Both the position numbers and the translations under genes were made by a program. DNA of 8,888 bases. It comes from an uncultured Chloroflexota bacterium (lineage in GTDB: Bacteria; Chloroflexota; Anaerolineae; Aggregatilineales; Phototrophicaceae). The stretch covers positions 1-8,888 of the forward strand of contig CALMDI010000291.1 in NCBI GenBank assembly GCA_937864975.1, given 5' to 3'. Positions within the stretch are counted from its first letter, which is position 1; each line of letters starts with the position of its first letter. The notes under the pieces are model-generated. The model ran no database searches. It was not told the origin of the DNA and was given only the letters and a program-made list of their open reading frames with translations. Below, piece after piece: positions 1 through 6,827 of this stretch.

Positions 1-1
1 C

Positions 2-196
2 CTTCAAAACCTGCTGGTTGAGCACGACTATCAGGATGTCGCCGCGCTGGTCACGGGCGCGGCGGCGGCGCTGCTTGAAGCGGCAGCGGAATTGCTGCAC
101 TCGAAGGACGAGGCGGCGCTGAACGCGCTGGAACGCGCCGACGAGCTTCTGGATGCCGTGTATGAAATTATCGAGTCCGAGGTGGACGAGGAATAA
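2..196 (+). CDS. C-terminal fragment of an unrecognised acidic helical protein
   Basis: An open frame enters from the left edge and ends at TAA 194-196, giving the last 64 residues; the start lies outside the window. The visible part is rich in Ala, Leu and Glu, with no Pro and a single Gly, and should form two or three amphipathic helices. It ends in an acidic tail (ESEVDEE). No catalytic motif, membrane span or known domain is recognisable, so no function is assigned. Reality of the frame is supported by strong G/C bias at third positions and by a terminator-like hairpin starting three bases after the stop. It points away from the - strand transporter operon, with about 600 bp between them, so it is not part of that unit. 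Confidence 0.75.
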   Translation, partial: LQNLLVEHDYQDVAALVTGAAAALLEAAAELLHSKDEAALNALERADELLDAVYEIIESEVDEE

Positions 197-198
197 CG

Positions 199-232
199 AT
201 GCGCGGCTGGCACGTTCACCAGCCAGGCGCAT
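199..232 (+). terminator. Hairpin just after the first CDS, probable transcript end
   Basis: ATGCGC-GGCTGG (199-210) pairs with CCAGCC (219-224) and GCGCAT (227-232) around an 8-base loop. This makes a 12-bp stem with a 2-base bulge (AG, 225-226). It begins three bases after the TAA stop. No run of T follows, so a classical Rho-independent terminator is not certain; it may instead protect the 3' end of the mRNA. Confidence 0.5.
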
Positions 233-312
233 TAGATCAAGAGATAGAGATTTCGGCGTTCATCGAAACTGGCGAATCTGCCGCCGGAACGCTTTCCGCG
301 TTCGTTTGTGTT

Positions 313-453
313 TCAGCCTTGCGTCTTCGGTTTCCGTATGCGTACAGGACGCAGCGTGGCGCGGAGTGCATCGTCGTTCCGTCGCTGGCGGCGTGCCAGC
401 AGGAGCGCCGCTAAAAGGGTTGTCAGGACAGTGATGATTGGCTCGAAGCCCAT
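313..453 (-). CDS. Possible small single-span membrane protein (46 aa)
   Basis: On the - strand, ATG 453-451 opens a 46-residue frame ending at TGA 315-313. Residues 5-20 (PIITVLTTLLAALLLA) form one hydrophobic segment. It is followed at once by a strongly basic stretch (RRQRRNDD) and a basic tail ending RIRKPKTQG. This gives the usual topology of a small bitopic protein with a positive cytoplasmic tail. A GAGAAAGG purine run lies about 7 bases before the ATG and could serve as ribosome binding site. No family is recognised. Overlapping frames on both strands look like noise, which makes the ordered layout of this one stand out, but it could still be chance in GC-rich DNA. It lies downstream of the transporter operon on the same strand. 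Confidence 0.35.
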   Translation of the reverse strand: MGFEPIITVLTTLLAALLLARRQRRNDDALRATLRPVRIRKPKTQG

Positions 454-662
454 GCGCTTGCCTTTCTCGCTTGTCGTCTGCGTTCCGGTTTCCGCGCCGG
501 TTCAAAACGGGCAAGCCATAACGGGCTTGGCTTCGCAGACGTCGAATGGCAGTTTAGACAATCGTGAATGAACCGTTATCGTCCAGTCTACCTTGTGATA
601 TGGCAAGCAAGAATAAGCCTATCCATACATTCCTGAAAGCCCTAAAAACGAGGGGTAGAGAC

Positions 663-736
663 GCTTCAGTAGGAGCGGACCCTTGCCAGGGGGTCGAGCC
701 AAAGGCTCGACTGAAGCTCCGCGCTTTGCGCGGAGC
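663..736. repeat. Cluster of back-to-back perfect hairpins (REP-like element)
   Basis: Two perfect tight hairpins sit four bases apart. GTCGAGCC-AAA-GGCTCGAC (693-711) has an 8-bp stem and GCTCCGCGC-TTT-GCGCGGAGC (716-736) a 9-bp stem, each with a 3-base loop. A longer-range pair, GCTTCAG (663-669) with CTGAAGC (711-717), encloses the first hairpin, and GACCC (678-682) can pair with GGGTC (691-695). The density of palindromes suggests a dispersed REP/MITE-type repeat rather than a single terminator. It lies about 57 bases beyond the last stop codon of the - strand operon, so it may also end or stabilise that mRNA. Confidence 0.55.
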
Positions 737-792
737 CCGCGCATGTCCGCCCGCATCAGGCTTCCAAACGGGAAATACCCTGCGCTTGAAGG

Positions 793-1713
793 TCAGCCTT
801 CGCGTCGATACGGCTTCAGCAGCGCGGCGGGATAGGATGCATTTCGCCCGGCGATTGCCAGCGCGACAATCGTGAGGATGTAGGGCAGCGCCAGCAGCGC
901 TTCGTAGGGAAGATCGAGACCTTCTGCCTGAAGCCGCAGTTGAAGCGCCTGCAAGCCGCCGAACAGCAGCGCGCCCGCCAGCACTTTCATGGGCTGCCAG
1001 TTGCCGAAAATGACGATGGCGATGGCGACCCAGCCTCGCCCGTTGACGATACCATGCGAGAACGCGCCCAGCTGCGCCAGCGATAGAAACGCCCCGCCCA
1101 AGCCCATCAGCGCCCCGCCGAGGATGAGCGCGACGTAGCGCGTGCGGTAGACGTTGATGCCCGCCATGTCCGCCGCTTCGGGATTTTCCCCCACCGCGCG
1201 CAGCCGCAGCCCAAACGCCGTCCGCCGGATCATCCACGCCACAATCGGCACGAGCAGCAGCGCCAGGTAGGTGAGTCCGTACTGGCTGAAAATCGGCTCC
1301 AGGGGGGTCCCGGTCAGAATGGGAATTTGCTGGAACGAGTCGTCCAGCGACGGCGGCGTGCTTGCCCCGCCGTACAACAGCCGGAAGGCGAACAGCGCCA
1401 GCCCGCTTGCCAGCAGCGTGATGCCGAGTCCGGCGACGTGCTGATTCAATCCGAGGCTGACCGACAGCAGCCCCATCAGCAGGCTGAGCAAAACCCCGGT
1501 GACGACCGCCGCCAGCAGCCCGACGTACAGCGAGCCGCTCAACTGCGCCGCCACGAACCCCGTGAACGCCGACAGCAGCATCGTTCCCTCGATGCCCAGG
1601 TTCAGAACGCCCGCCCGCTCCACAATCGTCTCGCCCAGTCCCGCGAGCAGAATCGGCGTGCTAATCCGCAGGGTCGCGCCGATCAGCGCGGCGATGAAAT
1701 CGAGGTCGATCAT
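793..1713 (-). CDS. ABC importer permease, NupQ/YufQ/RnsD type
   Basis: This 306-residue multi-span inner-membrane protein belongs to the BPD_transp_2 permease family (COG1079 branch). Family landmarks are in order: GVLNLGIEG (35-43), LGLNQHVAGLG (87-97), LRAVGENPEAADMAGI (171-186) and GRGWVAIAIVIFGNW (225-239). Hydrophobic segments lie near 9-27, 44-58, 62-86, 96-113, 147-161, 193-213, 227-236, 243-256 and 272-288. Its partner is the permease just upstream; the two should form the heterodimeric channel driven by the ATPase. The ATG (1713-1711) overlaps the TGA of the upstream gene in ATGA, and a GGAGGG site (1726-1721) inside that gene supports this start. It is the last gene of the operon, and its stop lies within a small hairpin (788-801). 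Substrate by family: nucleosides or related bases. Confidence 0.93.
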   Translation of the reverse strand: MIDLDFIAALIGATLRISTPILLAGLGETIVERAGVLNLGIEGTMLLSAFTGFVAAQLSGSLYVGLLAAVVTGVLLSLLMGLLSVSLGLNQHVAGLGITLLASGLALFAFRLLYGGASTPPSLDDSFQQIPILTGTPLEPIFSQYGLTYLALLLVPIVAWMIRRTAFGLRLRAVGENPEAADMAGINVYRTRYVALILGGALMGLGGAFLSLAQLGAFSHGIVNGRGWVAIAIVIFGNWQPMKVLAGALLFGGLQALQLRLQAEGLDLPYEALLALPYILTIVALAIAGRNASYPAALLKPYRREG

Positions 1714-2768
1714 GCGCGTGCCCTCCGCAGGCGGTAGCGGTTCAGGAGCAGCAGCGCCAGCGTCACCAGCAGCAGCATTGCCTGGATGATCTCGCCGAGG
1801 TAGGTTGGAATGCCAAGCTCGCGGCTGGCAGAGAGAATGCCAACGTCCACCAGCGCGAGGAACAGCGCCGCCAGCGCCACGCCCGGCGCGGTTAACCCGC
1901 CGAGCGTCGCGATAATGATGGCGGTGTAGCCATAACCCGGTGAAATCCCTTCGATCAGGTGAAGCTGCGTCCCCGCGACTTCACTCACGCCCGCCACGCC
2001 CGCCACGCCGCCGCTGATGAGCGCCGCGAGCAGCATCACCCGTCCCACGCGCACGCCCATAAACCGCGCCGCTTCGCTCCCAAGCCCCGCCGCGCGCACG
2101 TCCAGCCCGAAGCGCGTGCGCGCGAATACCCACCACAGCGCCGCGACGGCAAGGATCGCCAGCACGAAGCCGAAATGAATCCGCGTTCGCGCGAACAACT
2201 GCGGAAACTGCGCGCTCGCGGCAATCGTCGGCGATTGGGGCCAGTTGCTGATCGGGTCGCGCCACGGTCCGTTGAGCAGGGCGCTGGCGAAGAAGATCAT
2301 GACGGAGTTGAGCAGAAGAGTCGTCACAACTTCGTCCACGCCGAGCCGGACTTTCAAAATCGCGGACGGCAGCGCCCACAGCGCCCCGGCGATAAAGCCG
2401 CCCAGAATCATGACCGGAATGGCGAGGAGTGGCGACACGCCTTCTAGCTGCGTGCCGAGAAAGGCTGCCACCGTCGCGCCCGCGTAAAGCTGTCCCTCCG
2501 CGCCGATGTTGTAATAGCCGCTGGCGAAGGCAAACGCGACTGCCACGCCCGTCAGCAGCAGCGGCGTCGCCTTGACCAGAATTTCGGCGCGGGACGTGGC
2601 TTTGGTCAGCGGCAGGATCAGCAGTTGGTAAAACGTGTCCAGCGGGTTCGCGCCCGCCGCCAATATCAGCACGCTCACCAGCACGAACGTCACCAGGATG
2701 GCGAGGATGGGAATAAAGCCGCGCAGCCACAGCGGGGCGGGGGCGCGTTCGAGTCGAAATCCCAGCAT
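1710..2768 (-). CDS. ABC importer permease, NupP/YufP/RnsC type
   Basis: This 352-residue integral membrane protein is of the BPD_transp_2 family, COG4603 branch. It has the diagnostic YYNIGAEGQL (85-94) and LGVDEVVTTLLLN (142-154) motifs, and GLDVRAAGLGSEAARFMGV (221-239) as the cytoplasmic loop that should contact the ATPase. Membrane segments are visible near 17-39, 66-85, 95-105, 112-139, 149-165, 198-215, 243-266, 281-314 and 324-343. A basic C-terminus (RYRLRRARA) fits a cytoplasmic end. Its ATG shares one base with the TGA of the upstream ATPase gene (TGATG) and its stop overlaps the next permease by four bases, so all three are translationally coupled. With the COG1079-type neighbour it forms the usual two-permease core of BMP-type importers. 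Confidence 0.93.
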   Translation of the reverse strand: MLGFRLERAPAPLWLRGFIPILAILVTFVLVSVLILAAGANPLDTFYQLLILPLTKATSRAEILVKATPLLLTGVAVAFAFASGYYNIGAEGQLYAGATVAAFLGTQLEGVSPLLAIPVMILGGFIAGALWALPSAILKVRLGVDEVVTTLLLNSVMIFFASALLNGPWRDPISNWPQSPTIAASAQFPQLFARTRIHFGFVLAILAVAALWWVFARTRFGLDVRAAGLGSEAARFMGVRVGRVMLLAALISGGVAGVAGVSEVAGTQLHLIEGISPGYGYTAIIIATLGGLTAPGVALAALFLALVDVGILSASRELGIPTYLGEIIQAMLLLVTLALLLLNRYRLRRARA

Positions 2769-4297
2769 CAGGACAGCGCCTCGACGGTCTGCTGGCGCGC
2801 AGTCGAGCCTGCCATCAGCAAGCCAATCGCTTCGACGGTCGCGTTCGCCGCGCTGAACTCCCCGACAATCGCGCCCTCGTAAATCACGAGGATTCGGTCG
2901 CTCAGAATCATGATTTCATCCAGGTCCTCGGAGATAAGCAGAACGCCCGCGCCGCGCTCCTTCTGTTCGAGCAGCTTCTGATGCACGTATTCCGTCGCGC
3001 CCACGTCCAGCCCGCGCGTCGGCTGCGCGGCGATGACCACGACGGGACGCTGCGACAGCGTGCGCGCCAGAATAATCTTCTGCATATTCCCGCCTGAAAG
3101 CGTTCGCGCCAGATCGTACGGCTTCGCCTTGATCTGATATTCGTGGATCAGCCGCTCGGCGGTTTCCCGCATGGATTTGTGGTCAAGGTGTCCAGCGCGC
3201 GTGTAATCGTCGATGCGTTCCAGCGTCAGGTTGTGTGTCACGTTCAGGTCGCCCACGACCCCTTTCAGGCGGTCTTCGGGGATGCGTCCGACACGCGCCC
3301 GGCTCAACGCGCGCGGGTCTCCGAGTGTTACCGGCTTGCCGCTCACGACCACGCTTCCGCCCTCCGGCACCTGCATCCCGTTCAAAATCCGCACCAGCTC
3401 GCTTTGTCCGTTGCCCGCCACGCCCGCGATTCCGACCACTTCGCCCGCGTGAACGTGGAAGGTCACGCCGCGCAGCGCTGCCACGCCGCGCCGGTCGGAC
3501 GCGCGCAGCCCATCGACGGTCAGCGCGACCTCAGGGCTAATCTGATGGTCGAGGTTGCGCGTCACGATCACCGTGTTGCGCCCGACCATCAGGTTTGCCA
3601 GCTGGGGCGGGCTGGTCTCGGCGGTGTTCACACGCCCGACCACGCGCCCCTGCCGCAGCACGGTCACGCGCTGGCTGATCGCCATGACTTCTTCCAGCTT
3701 GTGGGTGATGATGATGACCGACAGGTGCTTCTGCTGCAGGTCGCGCAGCGTCTCGAACAGGCTTTCCGCGTCCTGTGGGGTCAGGACGGCGGTCGGCTCG
3801 TCCAGGATCAACACGCGGCAGTCGCGGTACAGCGCTTTGAGGATTTCGACGCGCTGCTGCTGCCCGACCGACAGGTTTCGCACGAGCGCGTTCGGATCGA
3901 CGCGGAAGCCGTAGCGCTGCTCGGTGTCGGTGACCGAGGCGATCATGGCGGCGCGGTCAAGCAGCGCGCCGCCTTCGTAGCCGAGCACGATATTTTCCGC
4001 AACGGTCAGGGTTGGGACGAGGGAGAAGTGCTGCGACACGAAGCCGATGCCGTGCGCGATGGCGGCGGCGGGCGACGCGAGCCGCGCGGGCTGACCGCCG
4101 ATCACGATGTGTCCCTCGTCGGGCTGGTACAGCCCGTAGAGGATTTTCATGAGCGTGGTTTTGCCCGCGCCGTTTTCGCCGAGCAGGGCGTGGATCTCAT
4201 TCGGCAGGATGTCGAGATCGACGTGGTCGCTGGCGACCAGCGCGCCGAATCGTTTGACGATACCCTGCATCATGACGACAGGCTGCATGACGGACAT
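2768..4297 (-). CDS. Double-domain ABC transporter ATPase, NupO/YufO/RnsB type
   Basis: This cytoplasmic subunit of 509 residues has two nucleotide-binding domains. NBD1 is complete: Walker A GENGAGKT (40-47), Q-loop Q89, signature LSVGQQQR (142-149), Walker B VLILDEP (162-168) and H-loop H199. NBD2 (about 257-500) has a Walker A-like GVAGNGQS (292-299) without lysine, a good signature LSGGNMQK (400-407), a Walker B altered to VVVIAAQPT (419-427) and SED instead of the switch His (456-458). This degenerate second site is typical of sugar/nucleoside-type ATPases of COG3845, so NBD1 should do most hydrolysis. The ATG at 4297-4295 has only a weak upstream AGG; Met4 (4288), Met9 or Met10 are possible alternative starts. 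It overlaps the first permease by one base. Confidence 0.94.
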   Translation of the reverse strand: MSVMQPVVMMQGIVKRFGALVASDHVDLDILPNEIHALLGENGAGKTTLMKILYGLYQPDEGHIVIGGQPARLASPAAAIAHGIGFVSQHFSLVPTLTVAENIVLGYEGGALLDRAAMIASVTDTEQRYGFRVDPNALVRNLSVGQQQRVEILKALYRDCRVLILDEPTAVLTPQDAESLFETLRDLQQKHLSVIIITHKLEEVMAISQRVTVLRQGRVVGRVNTAETSPPQLANLMVGRNTVIVTRNLDHQISPEVALTVDGLRASDRRGVAALRGVTFHVHAGEVVGIAGVAGNGQSELVRILNGMQVPEGGSVVVSGKPVTLGDPRALSRARVGRIPEDRLKGVVGDLNVTHNLTLERIDDYTRAGHLDHKSMRETAERLIHEYQIKAKPYDLARTLSGGNMQKIILARTLSQRPVVVIAAQPTRGLDVGATEYVHQKLLEQKERGAGVLLISEDLDEIMILSDRILVIYEGAIVGEFSAANATVEAIGLLMAGSTARQQTVEALS

Positions 4298-4354
4298 TCG
4301 CTGCGCCTACGTGGGGAAGCCGTGAAAAGATTCCACTCAAAGACCGTCCCACTC

Positions 4355-4374
4355 CTCTCCCCAATCAAGGAGAG
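4355..4374 (-). promoter_or_regulatory. Intercistronic hairpin between the binding protein and ATPase genes
   Basis: In the 109-base gap between the BMP-type gene and the ATPase gene, CTCTCC (4355-4360) and GGAGAG (4369-4374) form a 6-bp inverted repeat around an 8-base loop. It reads the same way as RNA on the - strand. It is the only sizeable gap in an otherwise overlapping operon. Such hairpins after solute-binding-protein genes often lower downstream expression by attenuation or processing; that role is inferred here. Confidence 0.4.
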
Positions 4375-4406
4375 AGAAGCAGGACGAAGCAATAATGATG
4401 AGAACG

Positions 4407-5417
4407 CTATTCCGTGGCTGCCTCGGCGCTGGACGGCGCCTCTTCGTTGATCGGCACGCGGAATAAGCCATCCATGATTTCCTGCTCGCGCGCCTGAACC
4501 ATCTCGATCAGTTCGGGGTCGAGCACGTCCTCGAAGTCGTGCAGCGGGGCGAGGCTGGCGCCGCCCTTGCCCATCATCGAGAAGTCTTTCAGGTCTTGCG
4601 CGGTATAAGTGCCGCCCGCCACCTGCTCGAGGATGTACTGCACGGTCGGCGTCATATTCCAGACCGGACCGGTCACGACCGTTTCCGGCGCAAGCTCGTT
4701 CTGGTCGCTCATGTTGCCAAAGGCGAACAGTTCGTTTTCCTGCGCCGCCTCGATCACGCCAAAGCGCTCGGCAAACAGCACGTCCGCGCCCGCGTCCACC
4801 TGCGCCAGCGCGGCTTCTTTCGCCGCCGCCGGGTCGAACCAGCTATTGATGAATGTCACCAGCACTTCGGCATCCGGGTTTGCTTCCTCGACGCCCACGG
4901 TGAAGGCGTTGACGATGCGGTTCACTTCCGGCACCGGGTAGCCGCCGACAACGCCAATCACGCCGCTCTCCGATACCGACCCCGCGATCAATCCGCTCAG
5001 GTAAGCAGGCTCGTGAATCCAGTTGTCGAACACCGATAAGTTCGGCTCGGACGGACCGAGACCGGAACCAAAGACGAACGCGATGTCCGGGTAATCGCGC
5101 GCGACGCGGCGGACGGCTTCTTCGTTACCGAACGCATCTCCGAAGATAATATCGGGCTGCTGTTCTTCCGCGACTTCGATCAGGATGCGCTCCATGTCGC
5201 CCGCGTAGCCGATGTCGTCCACGTATTCATACTCGATCTGCCCGGCTTCCTGCGCTTCGAGCAGCGCCGTGTGGATGACGCCGTCCCAAGGTTCCTCGAT
5301 GGCAGTCGCATAGGCGGCGAATACCTGAAGCGGCTCCGCGTCCTGCGCGGCGGCAGGCAGCGCGGCGCTGAGCGCCAGCAAAACCATGATTAAAATGACC
5401 GGACGAAGCGTTCTCAT
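4407..5417 (-). CDS. BMP-family substrate-binding protein of the ABC importer
   Basis: This 336-residue extracytoplasmic binding protein is of the Bmp/PnrA family (PF02608, COG1744), whose characterised members bind nucleosides. Residues 1-24 are a Sec signal peptide: basic MRTLR, a hydrophobic core to about 19, and an ALPAAA cleavage region before QDAE. No cysteine is present at the cleavage site, so it does not look like the lipoprotein usual for this family. Typical blocks follow: YVDDIGYAGDMERIL (65-79), PDIIFGDAFG (88-97), NWIHEPAYLSGLIAG (132-146), VGGYPVPEVNR (157-167), SWFDPAAAKEAA (192-203) and GPVWNMTP (250-257). The C-terminus is an acidic, Ala-rich tail. The start is fixed by AGGAGG (5428-5423) five bases before the ATG. 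It is the first gene of the importer operon, divergent from the deaminase gene. Confidence 0.93.
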   Translation of the reverse strand: MRTLRPVILIMVLLALSAALPAAAQDAEPLQVFAAYATAIEEPWDGVIHTALLEAQEAGQIEYEYVDDIGYAGDMERILIEVAEEQQPDIIFGDAFGNEEAVRRVARDYPDIAFVFGSGLGPSEPNLSVFDNWIHEPAYLSGLIAGSVSESGVIGVVGGYPVPEVNRIVNAFTVGVEEANPDAEVLVTFINSWFDPAAAKEAALAQVDAGADVLFAERFGVIEAAQENELFAFGNMSDQNELAPETVVTGPVWNMTPTVQYILEQVAGGTYTAQDLKDFSMMGKGGASLAPLHDFEDVLDPELIEMVQAREQEIMDGLFRVPINEEAPSSAEAATE

Positions 5418-5544
5418 GATGACCTCCTGAGGTGTTATAGTTGGAAAGAAATGAGCTTAATCGACGCCGCCGAATTCCCGCAGCGCGTCCTTGCACATTT
5501 AATATAGCGGATTTTCGTCAGATTCTCACGAATTGGAGAAGGCT
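5418..5544. promoter_or_regulatory. Divergent promoter region between importer operon and deaminase
   Basis: These 127 bases separate two divergent start codons and must hold promoters for both directions. An AT-rich patch lies near 5496-5516. It holds TATATT read on the - strand (5506-5501) and TAATAT on the + strand (5500-5505) as candidate -10 boxes; neither has a convincing -35 at normal spacing. TATAAC (5439-5434, - strand) is a second candidate for the importer but would leave almost no leader. TTCGT (5514-5518) and ACGAA (5528-5532) form a short inverted repeat just before the deaminase start. No riboswitch fold was recognised. Confidence 0.45.
5423..5428 (-). promoter_or_regulatory. 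Strong Shine-Dalgarno of the BMP gene
   Basis: AGGAGG on the - strand ends five bases before ATG 5417-5415. It is the best ribosome binding site in the importer operon, which agrees with the high expression expected of a binding protein. Confidence 0.8.
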
Positions 5545-6783
5545 ATGCCGGACTTGATCTTGCGCGGCTGCCGCCTGCACCAGCAGACGCAGCCTGTCGA
5601 CATCGCGATTACGGACGGTCGCATTGCGGCGGTTGCGCCCGGAATCGCTGAAACAGCGGCGCGCGAAATCGACTGTCGCCAGCAGTTGGTGACGCCGCCG
5701 TTTGTCGAATCGCATATTCACCTCGACTCCGTCCTCGCGGCGGGACAGCCTCGCTTCAACGAAAGCGGCACGCTCTTTGAAGGCATCCAGATTTGGGGCG
5801 AGCGCAAGCAGAGCCTGACCCGTGATGACGTGAAGGCGCGAGCGCTGGAAGCCCTCAAAATGATGGCGGCGCAGGGTGTCTTGTACGTGCGAACGCACGT
5901 CGACGTCACCGAGCCGCGCCTGATCGCGCTCGACGCTTTGCTCGAACTGCGCGAGGAAGTGCGCGACTGGACGACCGTGCAGATCGTCGCCTTCCCGCAG
6001 GATGGCATATACTCCCGCCCGGAAAACGAAGGGCTGCTGGAAGAAGCGCTGCGCCGGGGCGCGGACGCCGTGGGCGGCATCCCGCATTACGAGCTGACGC
6101 GCGACGACGGCGTGCGTTCGCTGCATCGCATTTTCGACCTTGCCGACCGGTATGACCGCCTCATCGACGTTCACTGCGACGAAGTGGACGATGACCAGTC
6201 GCGCTTCCTGGAAGTGATCGTCGCGGAGGCGATCAAACGCGGCAACGGCGAGCGCGTCTCCGCCAGCCACACGACGGCGTTTGGCTCCTACAACGATTCC
6301 TATGCCTACAAGCTGATGGGCTTCCTGCGCCGAACGAATATCAATTTCATCGCCAACCCGCTCATCAACATCACGCTTCAGGGGCGGCAGGACACGTATC
6401 CCAAGCGGCGCGGTCTGACGCGCGTGAAGGAGCTGTGGCAGAACGGCACCAACGTCAGCCTGGGGCAGGACTGCATCTACGACCCGTGGTATATCCTCGG
6501 CAACGCCAATATGCTCACCGTAGCGTTCATGACCGTCCACGTCTCGCAGATGACCGGACTGAAAGAAATCGACGCCGCCTTCGATATGGTCACGACCAAC
6601 GGCGCGCGTTCGCTGCACATCCCCGATTACGGGATTCGCGAAGGCAACCCGGCTAATCTCGTCGTGCTCGACGTGCCCGACGCCTTCAACGCGATCCGCT
6701 TTCAGGTCACCCCGCGCCTCGTCATCTCGCGCGGCAGGGTGTTCGCGGAGACGGAAGCGGCACGGACGCGGATGGAGACCTAA
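5545..6783 (+). CDS. codA: CodA-like cytosine deaminase with Cys at the Asp314 position
   Basis: This 412-residue metal-dependent amidohydrolase should deaminate cytosine-type bases in the cytoplasm, releasing ammonia. It follows E. coli CodA closely as recalled, at a constant offset of four residues. HIH (57-59) corresponds to H61/H63, FPQ (150-152) to F154-Q156, H210 and E213 in VHCDE to H214/E217, H242 in ASHTTA to H246, D309 to metal ligand D313, and W315 in DPW to W319. The main departure is LGQDCIYDPW (306-315): CodA has HDD where this protein has QDC, so C310 replaces Asp314, the residue next to the substrate ring. Length is normal for CodA. The ATG at 5545 is chosen over a TTG at 5533, because the GGAG at 5535-5538 would serve the ATG with six-base spacing and lies inside the longer frame. 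It diverges from the nucleoside-type importer, which probably supplies its substrate. Isoguanine or another aminopyrimidine is possible. Confidence 0.92.
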   Translation: MPDLILRGCRLHQQTQPVDIAITDGRIAAVAPGIAETAAREIDCRQQLVTPPFVESHIHLDSVLAAGQPRFNESGTLFEGIQIWGERKQSLTRDDVKARALEALKMMAAQGVLYVRTHVDVTEPRLIALDALLELREEVRDWTTVQIVAFPQDGIYSRPENEGLLEEALRRGADAVGGIPHYELTRDDGVRSLHRIFDLADRYDRLIDVHCDEVDDDQSRFLEVIVAEAIKRGNGERVSASHTTAFGSYNDSYAYKLMGFLRRTNINFIANPLINITLQGRQDTYPKRRGLTRVKELWQNGTNVSLGQDCIYDPWYILGNANMLTVAFMTVHVSQMTGLKEIDAAFDMVTTNGARSLHIPDYGIREGNPANLVVLDVPDAFNAIRFQVTPRLVISRGRVFAETEAARTRMET

Positions 6784-6790
6784 AAAATCC

Positions 6791-6811
6791 GCGAAATATT
6801 CCCCATTTCGC
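6791..6811 (+). promoter_or_regulatory. Inverted repeat after the deaminase gene, overlapping the next -35 region
   Basis: GCGAAAT (6791-6797) and ATTTCGC (6805-6811) are a perfect 7-bp inverted repeat around ATTCCCC. It begins seven bases after the codA stop codon and its right arm covers the expected -35 position of the promoter at 6828-6833. It could be a weak terminator for codA or an operator for the following operon. The absence of a T-run after it slightly favours the operator view. Confidence 0.45.
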
Positions 6812-6827
6812 CACCCGCGCATTGATC

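Larger units (their letters stand above)
197..792. other. Long intergenic region between two unrelated units
   Basis: Nearly 600 bases without a confident gene separate the + strand fragment from the 3' end of the - strand transporter operon. Contents seen: the hairpin at 199-232, a possible small membrane ORF on the - strand (313-453), a short inverted repeat (CAAGCC 512-517 with GGCTTG 524-529), and the hairpin cluster at 663-736. Other open frames here give Arg/Ser-rich translations with no protein-like pattern. No tRNA, rRNA or CRISPR structure was seen. Confidence 0.6.

Noticed and set aside
512..529. Inverted repeat CAAGCC/GGCTTG as a terminator or operator
   Set aside because: Six base pairs in GC-rich DNA is close to chance, and no gene end or promoter lies next to it.
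554..1237. Long - strand frames overlapping the permease genes in other phases (also 1981-2730)
   Set aside because: Arg/Ala/Gly-rich translations without membrane pattern; the in-phase permeases with conserved motifs explain the DNA.
3143..4450. A 435-codon open frame on the + strand opposite the ATPase gene
   Set aside because: It is the mirror of a gene with clear Walker and signature motifs. The translation is rich in His, Arg, Asp and Val with no domain, as expected from GC-rich codon bias.
5533..5544. TTG start four codons upstream for the deaminase
   Set aside because: The GGAG site would lie inside the coding part, while it is correctly placed for the ATG at 5545, which also matches the expected CodA N-terminus.
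5418..5544. Riboswitch (for example purine type) in the divergent leader
   Set aside because: No multi-stem junction or conserved aptamer bases could be found; only a 5-bp inverted repeat is visible.
5518..6822. A 434-codon open frame on the - strand opposite the cytosine deaminase
   Set aside because: The opposite strand encodes a full CodA with all catalytic residues; this frame has no recognisable family and low-complexity composition.
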